DNA from: Thiosocius sp963759055
Lineage (GTDB): Bacteria > Pseudomonadota > Gammaproteobacteria > Chromatiales > Chromatiaceae
Direction: 5' to 3'
DNA length: 64,000 bases
NCBI GenBank assembly: GCA_963759055.1
Contig: CAVWYD010000032.1
Location: 124,001-188,000 of the forward strand
The translations under genes were made by a program, and so were the position numbers. Positions 17,393 through 25,970 of this stretch are shown here, piece by piece (position 1 is the stretch's first letter; the number at the start of each line of letters is the position of its first letter). The notes beneath the pieces were generated by a model. The model was not told the DNA's origin. It was given only the letters and a program-made list of their open reading frames with translations, and searched no databases.

Positions 17393-17677
17393 CTCAATCT
17401 CCCTGTCTGTATGTGCGATTACCGCATTACAGACGACTTGGCTGCGCGCAGCAAGCCGTTATCGCAACGATCGACTGAGCGACGCAGCGGCAGCGGCTGG
17501 AGATGCCTCACTCGCCCTTCGAACGGACCCGGCGCAAGCCCGCACAAACCGCGGGGACCCTGGGCCGCCCGAACGCCCTATCGTCAGTCGCAACGCGGCG
17601 CCTGGGACGTAAAGTTCTGAAGAATCAGCCGCTAAAACCTCCATCAGCGCCCATGTCGGACAAAGGATTACTCCCCG

Positions 17678-19288
17678 GTGAAACTCAGACAGATATCGGT
17701 TCAGACCAAGATTACACTCGCATTGGCAGCCGTTTTCGTCTCTCTGATGATCGCAACTACCTGGCACATGGCCGTTACCGAGCGAGACATGGTGCAGTCG
17801 TTGGCGCAGCAGAAGGCGCTGGATACCGCCAGCTCCTACTTCGACGGCGTCAACACCATGATGTTGACCGGGACGACGGCGCAACGCGAATTGCTGCGCC
17901 AGAAGGTGCTTTCGCACGATGACGTCACCGAGGCACGCATCGTGCGCGGCCCGGCGATCACCGAGGTGTTCGGTGATGGCAATCCCGAGCAGAAAGCCCG
18001 GGACGCACTGGATCGCAAGGCACTGGGTGGTGAAAAAATCAGCCTGACCGGGAAAGACGGAAACGGGCGCACAGTGACCGTGCTGACCCCGATCGTGGCA
18101 ACCAAGGACTTTCGCGGGACCAACTGCCTGACCTGCCATGCTGTTTCGGAAGGGACAGTGCTTGGGGTGGCGCGCGTGAGTTATTCGCTGGCCGCGTTGG
18201 ACAAGCGGATCGAGCAAAACATTCTGGTCAGTGGCGCCATCAATGTTCTGATGTTGGTTGTCGGCATCCTGATCATCAGCTGGCTGCTGCGCCGCATCGT
18301 GGTGCATCGCCTGTGTGATATGCGGGCCTCGATGCACGCGATCCAGACCGACTCTGACCTCAACCACCGCCTGAAAGTCACCGGCAATGATGAGGTAAGC
18401 GCCTTGTCGACGGCTTTCAACGGCCTGCTGGACCAGTTCGGGGGCAGCCTGCGCGAGGTTTCCGAAAACACCAGGCGTCTTAAAGACGTTGCCGCCCAGA
18501 TCACCCGCGTGTCCTCACAAACGGCGGAAGCGGCGGACCAGCAACGCGCCGAAACGGATGCGGTGGCCACGGCCATCACCGAGTTGGAATCGACGGCACT
18601 TCAGGTTCACGAGGGTGCGACCAGCGCCGCTGATGCCTCGATCGAGGCAGACAAGACAGCCAGTGACGGGGCAAGCACCACGCACGAGGCGATACAAGGG
18701 ATCAACAGGCTGGTGAGCGAGATTGAGCGCGCCGCCGAGGTTATTGAACGTCTGGAAGACCGCAGCCAGAGCGTAGGCGGCGTGCTGGATGTCATCAAGT
18801 CGATCGCCGAGCAGACCAATCTGCTCGCCCTGAATGCCGCCATCGAGGCTGCCCGCGCCGGTGAGTCCGGACGTGGCTTCGCAGTGGTCGCCGATGAGGT
18901 CAGGACCCTGGCGAATCGCTCGCACCAGTCCACCCAGGAAATCGAGCACATCGTCGAACAGTTGCAGCTTGGCGCCCGCGACGCCGTTTCCGCAATGACG
19001 CGTGCCAAACAAAGTGCGGAAGAGCGTTACCAACAGGTCGAATCGGCAGATTCCGGACTCAATCTGATCGCCGAGCACGTCGCCCATATCCGTGAACTGA
19101 ACGTTCAGATGGCAGTGGCGGCCGACGAGCAAAGCGCGGTGACCCAGAACGTTAGCCGCAATGTGGTCAATATATCCCAGCTGGCCGAACGCACGGCAAC
19201 CGATGCGGAACAGACCACCTCGGTCAGCAATGACCTGATGCAGCTGTCCGACCAGCTCGAGTCATTGGTGCGCCGGTTCAGGTTCTGA
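17678..19288 (+). CDS. Methyl-accepting chemotaxis protein with a periplasmic CxxCH motif
   Basis: A 536-residue chemoreceptor: N-terminal transmembrane helix (about 10-32), periplasmic domain (about 33-185), second membrane helix (about 188-210), HAMP region, and a cytoplasmic signalling domain with the conserved hairpin tip EQTNLLALNAAIEAARAGE. The periplasmic domain contains NCLTCHAVSEGTVLG, a c-type heme-binding motif (Cys150, Cys153, His154). It may sense redox state, oxygen or NO through a covalently attached heme. There is no C-terminal CheR-binding pentapeptide (it ends RRFRF). The start is a GTG at 17678, giving MKLRQISVQTK directly before the first helix. Confidence 0.92.
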   Translation: MKLRQISVQTKITLALAAVFVSLMIATTWHMAVTERDMVQSLAQQKALDTASSYFDGVNTMMLTGTTAQRELLRQKVLSHDDVTEARIVRGPAITEVFGDGNPEQKARDALDRKALGGEKISLTGKDGNGRTVTVLTPIVATKDFRGTNCLTCHAVSEGTVLGVARVSYSLAALDKRIEQNILVSGAINVLMLVVGILIISWLLRRIVVHRLCDMRASMHAIQTDSDLNHRLKVTGNDEVSALSTAFNGLLDQFGGSLREVSENTRRLKDVAAQITRVSSQTAEAADQQRAETDAVATAITELESTALQVHEGATSAADASIEADKTASDGASTTHEAIQGINRLVSEIERAAEVIERLEDRSQSVGGVLDVIKSIAEQTNLLALNAAIEAARAGESGRGFAVVADEVRTLANRSHQSTQEIEHIVEQLQLGARDAVSAMTRAKQSAEERYQQVESADSGLNLIAEHVAHIRELNVQMAVAADEQSAVTQNVSRNVVNISQLAERTATDAEQTTSVSNDLMQLSDQLESLVRRFRF

Positions 19289-19321
19289 GAACGGGAAGGA
19301 CACGTTCGTCACCGAGTAAGA

Positions 19322-19506
19322 AACGCAAAGGGCTCAAAGACTCAGAGGACACAAAGCCTTGATTGTGCATACAAAACTGTTGTCGATCTGGCGATTTGGA
19401 GGAGTTCAAATTCCCTTCGCGATCCTGTCCGCAATAATCTCCCAAAGGTCCCGCGACGCCTTCGAAGAACCTCCGTGTACTCTGCGTCCTCTGCGCCCTC
19501 TGCGTT
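19322..19506. repeat. Intergenic repeat with ~35-bp imperfect inverted ends
   Basis: The left arm (19322-19356, AACGCAAAGGGCTCAAAGAC...) and the reverse complement of the right arm (19471-19506, AACGCAGAGGGCGCAGAGGA...) are alike over about 35 bp. The right arm reads CTCTGCGTCCTCTGCGCCCT, a low-complexity pattern known from intergenic repeats in many bacteria. The 115-bp core has no ORF. It fills the gap between the chemoreceptor and ubiD, which converge. Confidence 0.55.
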
Positions 19507-19530
19507 AGTAACTCCCAAGCCGGTTATTGA

Positions 19531-21069
19531 TCACCCAATCCCCAGTTCATCCCAGATCGCATCGACCCGCGCTTTGACATCGGCGTCCATGGCGATCGGT
19601 CGCCCCCACTCACGGCTGGTCTCTCCCGGCCATTTGTTGGTCGCATCGAAGCCGACCTTTCCGCCCAGGCCGGACACCGGTGAGGCGAAATCCAGATAGT
19701 CGATCGGTGTTTTCTCCACCAGGGTGGTGTCCCGAACCGGATCCATCCGGGTTGTCATCGCCCAGATCACGTCATTCCAGTCGCGCACATTGACGTCGTC
19801 GTCGGTGACGATCACGAATTTTGTGTACATGAACTGGCGCAGATAGGACCAGACGCCGAACATCACCCGCTTGGCGTGGCCCGGATACTGTTTCTTCATG
19901 CTGATCACCGCCATGCGGTAGGAACAGCCCTCTGGCGGCAAATAGAAGTCGACGATCTCCGGGAACTGCTTCTGCAGTATCGGCACAAACACCTCGTTGA
20001 GCGCCACGCCCAGGATGGCCGGTTCATCCGGCGGCCGGCCGGTGTAGGTGCTGTGATAGATCGGGTCCTCGCGATGGCTGATCCGGTCGATCGTAAACAC
20101 CGGAAAGCTGTCGACCTCGTTGTAGTAGCCAGTGTGATCGCCGAACGGGCCCTCAGGCGCCATATCGTCAGGGTGGATATGGCCCTCGAGAACAAATTCG
20201 GCGGACGCCGGCACCTGCAGGTCCGACCCGATACACTTCGCGACCTCAGTACGACCGCCGCGCAGCAGACCGGCAAAGGCATACTCGGACAGGCTGTCCG
20301 GCACCGGCGTGACCGCGGCGAGCATGGTCGCGGGATCGGCACCCAATGCGACCGCCACCGGGAAGGCTTCACCCGGATGCGCCTGCTGCCAGTCTCGAAA
20401 ATCGAGTGCCCCGCCACGATGCGCCAGCCAGCGCATGATCACGCGGTTGCGCCCGATCACCTGCATCCGGTAGATACCCAGGTTGGTGCGCGTCTTTCCT
20501 GACATGCCCCCTGCGGGCGCACCTCGTGCGTCGCGTTTCTCTCCCGGCGAAACGGTCTGCCGATCCTTTTCGGGGCCACGGGTCACCACCAGGCCCCAGG
20601 TGATCAACGGACCGGCATCACCCGGCCAGCAGGTCTGCACCGGCAGATCAGAAAGGTCGACCGCATCACCCTCCAGCACATGTCGCTGGCAGGCCGCACC
20701 CTTGACGAACTTGGGTGCCATATCCAGCACCTTGCGGAACACCGGGAGCTTCTCCCAGGCATCCTTCATGCCCTTGGGCGGCTCCGGCTCCTTGAGCTGA
20801 GACAGCAGGACGCCCACCTCACGCAGCGCCGCCACCGACTCCTCGCCCATACCCAGGGCGACGCGCTCGGGCGTGCCGAACAGGTTACCCAGCACCGGCG
20901 TACGGTGGCCCTTCGGGTTCTCGAACAAAAGCGCCGGCCCGCCCGCGCGCAGCGTGCGGTCGCAGATCTCGGTCATCTCCAGACGAGGGTCCACCTCGGC
21001 GGCAATCCGTTTAAGCTGCCCCCTCGCCTCGAGCTGATCCAGAAAATCGCGCAGATCGGCGTATTTCAT
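19531..21069 (-). CDS. ubiD: 4-hydroxy-3-polyprenylbenzoate decarboxylase
   Basis: A 512-residue prenylated-FMN-dependent decarboxylase of ubiquinone biosynthesis. Family signatures: MKYADLRDFLDQLEARGQLK at the start, GGPALLFENPKG, GIYRMQVIGRNRVIMRWLAH, GDHTGYYNEVDSFPVF (metal/prFMN region) and KFVIVTDDDVNVRDWNDVIW. Length is close to E. coli UbiD (497). I chose the ATG at 21069, which matches the family start, over the frame start five codons upstream. The prFMN synthase ubiX is not in the window. Ubiquinone synthesis fits an aerobic lifestyle with hemF. Confidence 0.96.
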   Translation of the reverse strand: MKYADLRDFLDQLEARGQLKRIAAEVDPRLEMTEICDRTLRAGGPALLFENPKGHRTPVLGNLFGTPERVALGMGEESVAALREVGVLLSQLKEPEPPKGMKDAWEKLPVFRKVLDMAPKFVKGAACQRHVLEGDAVDLSDLPVQTCWPGDAGPLITWGLVVTRGPEKDRQTVSPGEKRDARGAPAGGMSGKTRTNLGIYRMQVIGRNRVIMRWLAHRGGALDFRDWQQAHPGEAFPVAVALGADPATMLAAVTPVPDSLSEYAFAGLLRGGRTEVAKCIGSDLQVPASAEFVLEGHIHPDDMAPEGPFGDHTGYYNEVDSFPVFTIDRISHREDPIYHSTYTGRPPDEPAILGVALNEVFVPILQKQFPEIVDFYLPPEGCSYRMAVISMKKQYPGHAKRVMFGVWSYLRQFMYTKFVIVTDDDVNVRDWNDVIWAMTTRMDPVRDTTLVEKTPIDYLDFASPVSGLGGKVGFDATNKWPGETSREWGRPIAMDADVKARVDAIWDELGIG

Positions 21070-21172
21070 GATGTTATCCTGCACAGAATCCTTGGTACTT
21101 TACCGGCCACCCGACTCCGCCACTAGCCCGCATTCGGCGACAGCATGCCGGTTGGGTGCACCGGATGGTTTT

Positions 21173-21415
21173 ATGAATATCGTCTTTTTGCTCTTGATCG
21201 GTGGCATCGCCGGCTGGCTGGCAGCGAAGATCATGAAGGGTCGGGGGCTTGGCCTCTGGGCCAATATGGGCGTAGGCGTGGTTGGCGCGCTGCTCGGTGG
21301 CACCCTGCTCAGACAGCTGGGTATCGAAATGCAAGGCCCGATCGGCCAGCTCCTGACCGCTACTGTGGGGGCGGTGGCGCTGCTGTGGCTGGCAAAAATG
21401 ATCAATAAGACCTGA
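21173..21415 (+). CDS. GlsB/YeaQ/YmgE-family (transglycosylase-associated) small membrane protein
   Basis: 80 residues, almost entirely three hydrophobic helices: MNIVFLLLIGGIAGWLAAKI, then a Gly-rich GLGLWANMGVGVVGALLGG, and a final helix ending WLAKMINKT. The KIMKGRGLGLWANMGVGVVG stretch is the family signature. Members are stress-related inner-membrane proteins with no proven enzyme activity. The frame is open upstream to 21068, overlapping the ubiD promoter region, but the ATG at 21173 fits the family. Confidence 0.88.
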   Translation: MNIVFLLLIGGIAGWLAAKIMKGRGLGLWANMGVGVVGALLGGTLLRQLGIEMQGPIGQLLTATVGAVALLWLAKMINKT

Positions 21416-21447
21416 CCCACCGAAAACGAATCCCGGGCCTGTATTAC

Positions 21448-22665
21448 GTGAAGAAAAAACTGCTGTTTCTCGTCCATCGCCTGCCCTATCCGCCAAACAA
21501 AGGCGACAAGATCGCCTCGTTCAATCTGTTGCGGTTCCTGGCCAAACGCTATGAGGTCTTTTTAGGCACATTCATAGACGATCCCGATGATCGCCAGTAC
21601 CTGGACAAGGTCGGCGAGTATTGTACCGAACTGTGCGCACCCGAGATCGACCCGGCGATAGCACGCTTTGCCAGCCTGCGTGGTCTGCTTACCGGCGAGG
21701 CCCTGTCCCTACCCTACCTGCGAAACCGGGTGCTGGACGACTGGACCGACCGCGTCCTGCGCGAACAGCAGCCGGAACGTATCGTGGTGTTCAGCGGCCC
21801 CATGGCCCAGTATGTCAGCGGCCGGATGCCGGAAGGCGCCATAACCCTGTTCGACATGGTGGATGTCGATTCGGAAAAATGGCGCAGCTACGGTGAGCGA
21901 AAGGCCTGGCCCATGAGCTGGCTTTACCGGCGTGAAGCAGACAAGCTGCTGGCCTTTGAGCGCCGCATGGCGAGCGAGTTTCACAGTACCGTGTTCGTCT
22001 CACGGGAAGAGGCCGAACTGTTCCGTAAACTTGCTCCGGAATCGGCGACCAGGACGACCTACCGTATCCAGGGTGTCGACAGCGATTTCTTCGATCCGAC
22101 TGCGGAATACGACAACCCTTATCCGTCGGGCGCGCGGGCGCTGGTGTTCACCGGAATGATGGACTACTGGCCCAATGTCGACGCCGTGATCTGGTTCGCC
22201 GATCATGCCTTCGCGAAAATCCGTGAAAGGAGACCCGATGCCCTGTTCTGTATCGTTGGCATGCGCCCCACGCCGCAGGTGAGCAAGCTGGCCGAGCGGC
22301 CCGGGATAATGGTCACCGGATCGGTCCCCGATGTGCGCCCTTATCTGGCGCACGCGCATGCCGCGGTGCTGCCATTGCGTATCGCACGGGGTATCCAGAA
22401 CAAGGTGCTGGAGGCAATGTCGATGCAGAGGCCGGTGATCGCCACACCCGGCGCAATGACCGGGATACAGCCTTTCCCGGGTTTCGATCCGACCATCAGC
22501 GACGATGCTGGCACCCTGGCCGATGCTGCCGTCGGCCTGCTCGCACAGGACCGCAAAACCGATGCCGCCGCCCGCGAATGCGTTCTGCAACGCTATAATT
22601 GGGACGCCAATCTGCAGCGCGTCGCGCGACTGCTGGAATCCGGCCAGGTCGAACCCGATCTTTGA
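21448..22665 (+). CDS. XrtA/PEP-CTERM-associated glycosyltransferase (TIGR03087-like)
   Basis: A 405-residue GT-B fold glycosyltransferase. The N-terminus LLFLVHRLPYPPNKGDKIAS is the recognisable signature of the glycosyltransferase usually found with exosortase XrtA loci. The C-terminal nucleotide-sugar domain has ALVFTGMMDYWPNVDAVIWF and LPLRIARGIQNKVLEAMSMQ. It probably adds a sugar to an exopolysaccharide lipid intermediate at the inner membrane. The start is a GTG at 21448. No exosortase, PEP-CTERM protein or polysaccharide operon is visible in this window, so the context is unusual. Confidence 0.82.
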   Translation: MKKKLLFLVHRLPYPPNKGDKIASFNLLRFLAKRYEVFLGTFIDDPDDRQYLDKVGEYCTELCAPEIDPAIARFASLRGLLTGEALSLPYLRNRVLDDWTDRVLREQQPERIVVFSGPMAQYVSGRMPEGAITLFDMVDVDSEKWRSYGERKAWPMSWLYRREADKLLAFERRMASEFHSTVFVSREEAELFRKLAPESATRTTYRIQGVDSDFFDPTAEYDNPYPSGARALVFTGMMDYWPNVDAVIWFADHAFAKIRERRPDALFCIVGMRPTPQVSKLAERPGIMVTGSVPDVRPYLAHAHAAVLPLRIARGIQNKVLEAMSMQRPVIATPGAMTGIQPFPGFDPTISDDAGTLADAAVGLLAQDRKTDAAARECVLQRYNWDANLQRVARLLESGQVEPDL

Positions 22666-22752
22666 ATACGACTGCTGCCACTCTGGCGAGCGACAGGCTG
22701 CTAGTATCGTTTCCGGCAACCGGCACACAATGACACCCAAAGGCGAATCTTC

Positions 22753-23346
22753 ATGGCCAACCTGATACCCGACTTTGTCGCCCAGCAGATCAGCGAGTCC
22801 ATAACGGTCAAAGAGGCCATGTTGAACGACGCCGAGCTGATCAATGTGGTCGAATCGATTGCGGCACTGATCGTCGAGACCTATCGCAACGGGGGCAAGG
22901 TCCTGCTGGCCGGCAATGGTGGCAGCGCGGCCGATGCACAGCACATCGCCGCTGAACTGGTCAGCCGCTTCACCTTTGACCGTCCGGCCTTGCCGGCAAT
23001 GGCCCTGACCACCGACACCTCGATACTCACTGCGATCAGCAACGACTACGGTTATGACAGCCTGTTCAGCCGTCAGCTGGAGGCAAGCGCGAAACCTGGC
23101 GATGTCTTCATCGCCATATCGACCTCGGGCAATTCACCCAATATCGTGCGTGCACTGAAAACCGCGAATGATATCGGTGTCGTGGCCGTCGGCCTGACCG
23201 GTGCCACCGGCGGCGAAATGGCCGATCTCTGCCGCTACTGCGTGAATATCCCCTCAACCGATACCCCTCGCATTCAGGAGGGCCACATCACGATCGGCCA
23301 CATCCTGTGCGCCAGTACCGAACAGGTTTTGTTTGGTCAGGACTGA
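22753..23346 (+). CDS. gmhA: Phosphoheptose isomerase-like SIS-domain protein
   Basis: A 197-residue cytoplasmic sugar isomerase. The signatures VLLAGNGGSAADAQHIAAEL (substrate phosphate loop and catalytic His), STSGNSPNIVRAL and IQEGHITIGHILC match GmhA, which converts sedoheptulose-7-phosphate to D-glycero-D-manno-heptose-7-phosphate for lipopolysaccharide core. The usual metal-site His/Glu in the EGHITIGH segment are present. DiaA is a close relative of similar length, so the symbol is a best guess. It follows the glycosyltransferase by 87 bp on the same strand, which fits a cell-envelope role. Confidence 0.8.
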   Translation: MANLIPDFVAQQISESITVKEAMLNDAELINVVESIAALIVETYRNGGKVLLAGNGGSAADAQHIAAELVSRFTFDRPALPAMALTTDTSILTAISNDYGYDSLFSRQLEASAKPGDVFIAISTSGNSPNIVRALKTANDIGVVAVGLTGATGGEMADLCRYCVNIPSTDTPRIQEGHITIGHILCASTEQVLFGQD

Positions 23347-23387
23347 GCCAGTCCTTGGATTTCGTTTCTCCCCGCGCTGCGAAAGTC

Positions 23388-24149
23388 TCAGGGGTTCAGA
23401 AAGCGCCCGAATTCATCCCAGTACTGCTGATGGCCCGAGAGCCCGTTGTGGCCTGCGCCGCTAACCACGACCCGCTCGACCAGCCCGGGCGAAAAAGCCT
23501 CTGCCAGCCGGTCTGAATGTTTGCGCGGAATGATCCTGTCATGTTCGGCTACGACGATCAGCGTAGAGGTCTGTATCTTTGGCGCGTACGCGACACTGTC
23601 GTATCGGTCCTTAAGCAACAGCGATACCGGATAGACTGGATACATGCCCTGCGCCACCGCTACTGCACTGTCATGCGGGGTGGCCAGTACCAGACGATGC
23701 ACCGTTCGTTCACTGGCCAGATAGGTGGCGACACCGGTACCCAGGCTTCGGCCTACGACCGCGATCTGTGAGTGTTTTCCGCGCAGCGCATCGTACAGAG
23801 CCAAAGCATCGGCAAACAGCCCGGCCTCGGTGGGCGAACCACTGCTGCCGCCGTATCCGCGATAGTTGACCAGGTAGATGGTGTGATTCGGCAAAGCGCT
23901 GCGAAAGCCATCGGCGTTGTAGTACACGTCCTCCGCGTTTCCGCCAAAGTAGATGGCGGCCCGATCCGTCCCCCGACCGACGACCCAGATCTTCAGCGAT
24001 TCGCCGTCGTGGGTCAAAAACTCGAACGACGTATCACGGGCCGGGTTCTCTGCAACCGGGAAGTACATGAATGAACGCTGCGCGAGATATAGATAGACAC
24101 CCAGACCGAGGTAGGCCAGCACGGAGATTTTCAGAAGCCACAGCAGCAT
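23388..24149 (-). CDS. Membrane-anchored alpha/beta hydrolase (BEM46/ABHD13-like)
   Basis: A 253-residue protein with an N-terminal anchor (MLLWLLKISVLAYLGLGVYL) and RSFMYFPV, typical of the group, then the hydrolase fold. The nucleophile elbow is GRSLGTG (Ser), the acid AEHDRIIP (Asp) and the base GAGHNGLSG (His), so the triad is complete. Probably a serine esterase or lipase-like enzyme facing the periplasm. Substrate unknown. The start is 24149. A longer frame to 24311 exists only because it reads into the inverted-repeat element that begins 6 bp upstream, so I reject it. No convincing ribosome binding site is left. Confidence 0.85.
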   Translation of the reverse strand: MLLWLLKISVLAYLGLGVYLYLAQRSFMYFPVAENPARDTSFEFLTHDGESLKIWVVGRGTDRAAIYFGGNAEDVYYNADGFRSALPNHTIYLVNYRGYGGSSGSPTEAGLFADALALYDALRGKHSQIAVVGRSLGTGVATYLASERTVHRLVLATPHDSAVAVAQGMYPVYPVSLLLKDRYDSVAYAPKIQTSTLIVVAEHDRIIPRKHSDRLAEAFSPGLVERVVVSGAGHNGLSGHQQYWDEFGRFLNP

Positions 24150-24154
24150 TGCTT

Positions 24155-24424
24155 TAGGGCCTGTTAACACTATCTGACGCGCTGCTGTTGCGCCTGAAAA
24201 AGCACCAATCAAGGCGCGAGGCGCGAAGTTTGGTGACTCCAAATGAGCAACGAGCAACGCCGAGTGGCGCTTTTTCGGGCGCAACCCGAAGGGCCGGGCC
24301 CCATTTTCCACCTGACGGCGTTATCAGTCGCTCGTTTAGACTCACTGAACGTCTCTCCTTCTGCCTTGTCAGTCGAAAAATGGGACTGCGGCAGCAATGC
24401 TTCAGATAGTGTTAACAGGCCCTA
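24155..24424. mobile_element. 270-bp MITE-like element with 23-bp perfect terminal inverted repeats
   Basis: TAGGGCCTGTTAACACTATC... (24155-24177) is exactly mirrored at 24402-24424. The outermost TA may be the target-site duplication, as for Tc1/mariner- or IS5-like transposition. The interior has no coding gene but carries GCGCCTGAAAAAGCACCAAT near the left and GGCGCTTTTTCGGGCGCAAC in the middle, which can pair in part. It lies 6 bp before the start of the hydrolase gene and 12 bp after the stop of the SH3-protein gene (both minus strand), so it separates two genes that may once have been one transcript. No transposase in the window. Confidence 0.75.
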
Positions 24425-24435
24425 ACCAAGCCCGC

Positions 24436-25143
24436 TCAGATCCGGAAGCCGCCATAGCGTTTGCGAATGCGATAGTCGATCAACGCCACGCCCATGCCAA
24501 AACCCAGCACCGTGGCCCCCAGACCGATGATCCAGATTAAGTATTGATCGAGGAATCCTCGTTCCTCATCTGACTCGATCTGACCCAACGCCACCCCCTG
24601 GGCATCGGCCAACAGTTGCAGCGCCTGCTGGACCTGGCCCCGTAATTCCTGCAACTGTCGCTGCGCCGCGGCGGCCACCGGTTGATCCGCCACTCGTTGT
24701 TCGAGCTCGGCGACGCGAGACTCGGCCACGCTTAGCGATTGCTGCAACTGCGCCTCACGTGCGCTCGGCGGCGGCACGGACGCAACCGCCACGGGCTCAC
24801 CATCGTTTGCCTGCTTTTCCCGTAACGCAGCGAGTTGCATGCCCATTTGACGCAGGCGTGCCTGCGTTTCCAGCAATATTGCCTTGGCCGGCTTTTCATC
24901 GGTAACGTATTCAGCCTCCACCCAACCCTTCCTGTCATCGGCCATTCTGACCTCGGCAAACTTGCCCTCGCGACGCAGTACCTCGACCGGGGTACCACTG
25001 GATAACAGATGCAGGGGCGTACCCCGGGCCCCGGGCTCGGCATACAGGCCCACGACGAGTTTATCGGTGATGTGCGCAGCGCCGGAGAGGCTGGTGTGCG
25101 TCAGGGCCAACAAGGCGAGAAAGATTAAGCTGAGAAAAGACAT
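24436..25143 (-). CDS. TIGR04211-type SH3-domain membrane protein
   Basis: A 235-residue protein: signal peptide (1-22), bacterial SH3 domain (about 24-82: ITDKLVVGLYAEPGARGTP, VEVLRREGKFAEVRM, GWVEAEYV), a Gln/Ala-rich coiled coil (about 90-195) and a C-terminal transmembrane helix (about 205-225) ending RIRKRYGGFRI. This order is that of the TIGR04211 family found across gammaproteobacteria. The SH3 domain and coiled coil face the periplasm and may touch peptidoglycan. Function not established. Confidence 0.9.
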   Translation of the reverse strand: MSFLSLIFLALLALTHTSLSGAAHITDKLVVGLYAEPGARGTPLHLLSSGTPVEVLRREGKFAEVRMADDRKGWVEAEYVTDEKPAKAILLETQARLRQMGMQLAALREKQANDGEPVAVASVPPPSAREAQLQQSLSVAESRVAELEQRVADQPVAAAAQRQLQELRGQVQQALQLLADAQGVALGQIESDEERGFLDQYLIWIIGLGATVLGFGMGVALIDYRIRKRYGGFRI

Positions 25144-25255
25144 GACGACTCGATCGGCTTGGGTGATGGTCGCATTCTAAATGCTTGAACGTCAAAGCCG
25201 AAAACTGTCTGCAGCGCAGGCTTCACCTGTCGATCGGCTCTGGTCACAGCACGAG

Positions 25256-25424
25256 CTATAGGGGACCTCTAACAATTCACGATCAGCCGTCTTGGCGCCA
25301 AAAAATCTCGGCTCTGCGTTGCGAATCTTCGCAATAGCCAGCTATTACGCGCGATTCGCGCCTTGATCCGAGCCTTTTTGATCACCAATCTGATCTGTCC
25401 GGAATTATTAGAGGTCCCCTATAG
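25256..25424. mobile_element. 169-bp MITE-like element with 17-bp perfect terminal inverted repeats
   Basis: CTATAGGGGACCTCTAA (25256-25272) is mirrored exactly at 25408-25424. The interior is itself nearly symmetrical (GATCAGCCGTCTTGGCGCC near the left, GATCACCAATCTGATC near the right, GCGAATCTTCGC in the middle), so the whole unit could fold as one long hairpin. The right end supplies the last Leu codon and the TAG stop of the UPF0149 gene. No ORF or transposase inside. Confidence 0.75.
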
Positions 25425-25970
25425 TCGCCCCTGCCACCACTGAAAAAGTCCGACCGCCGCCTCACCCAACTGACCGACCGTTTCGCGATGGGCCGCCTCG
25501 TTCGGTGGATCGAACCACTGATCCTGCTCGTACATCAGAAAAGACAATACCGGCGCGAGCAGGCCGGTGGCCTGCTCATCGGCGATCAAACGATCGCGCT
25601 GCTCCTCACCCAGAAAATCCATACCCGCCACATAGCCCTGACACCAGCCATAGGGTAGCGGCAGGGTACTGCCGTCGTCGCGCGGCATCTGCAGGATGAG
25701 CGGGCCATATTCCGCGCTGCGCAGGTCGTCGAGGAGCTGGTCACGAAACCGATCGAGCAGACGACGCAGCTTTTCTTCCCCGGCCAGGCTGCCCAAAACG
25801 CGCTCGAGCAGTGCCTGGTCCTGATCCTCGCACCTGGCGGCAGCCGCCGTCAGAAAGCCGTGCGCCACGTCCAGCGGCATACAGCCGGCTGTCTCCATCT
25901 GCCCGACCAACCGGGTCTGCAGATAATCCAGCTCCTCAGGGTCCAGGGCGCCCGCCTCATCGCCCTTCAT
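25419..25970 (-). CDS. UPF0149/YgfB-YecA family protein
   Basis: A 183-residue soluble protein of the UPF0149 family: LDYLQTRLVGQMETAGCMPL, DVAHGFLTAAAA, LPYGWCQGYVAGMDFL and FLMYEQDQWFDPP are its recognisable blocks. It lacks the C-terminal SEC-C zinc motif seen in longer YecA proteins. Function unknown. Its ATG overlaps the prlC stop by one base (TGATG), so the two are translationally coupled. The reading frame ends within the terminal repeat of the inverted-repeat element, so its natural C-terminus may have been changed by that insertion. Confidence 0.87.
   Translation of the reverse strand: MKGDEAGALDPEELDYLQTRLVGQMETAGCMPLDVAHGFLTAAAARCEDQDQALLERVLGSLAGEEKLRRLLDRFRDQLLDDLRSAEYGPLILQMPRDDGSTLPLPYGWCQGYVAGMDFLGEEQRDRLIADEQATGLLAPVLSFLMYEQDQWFDPPNEAAHRETVGQLGEAAVGLFQWWQGRL

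Noticed and set aside
24150..24311. 54-residue N-terminal extension of the hydrolase
   Set aside because: Produced by reading through the inverted-repeat element; it would mask the N-terminal membrane anchor.
24188..24409. Short ORFs inside the 270-bp element
   Set aside because: No similarity to transposases, and lengths are as expected by chance in GC-rich DNA.
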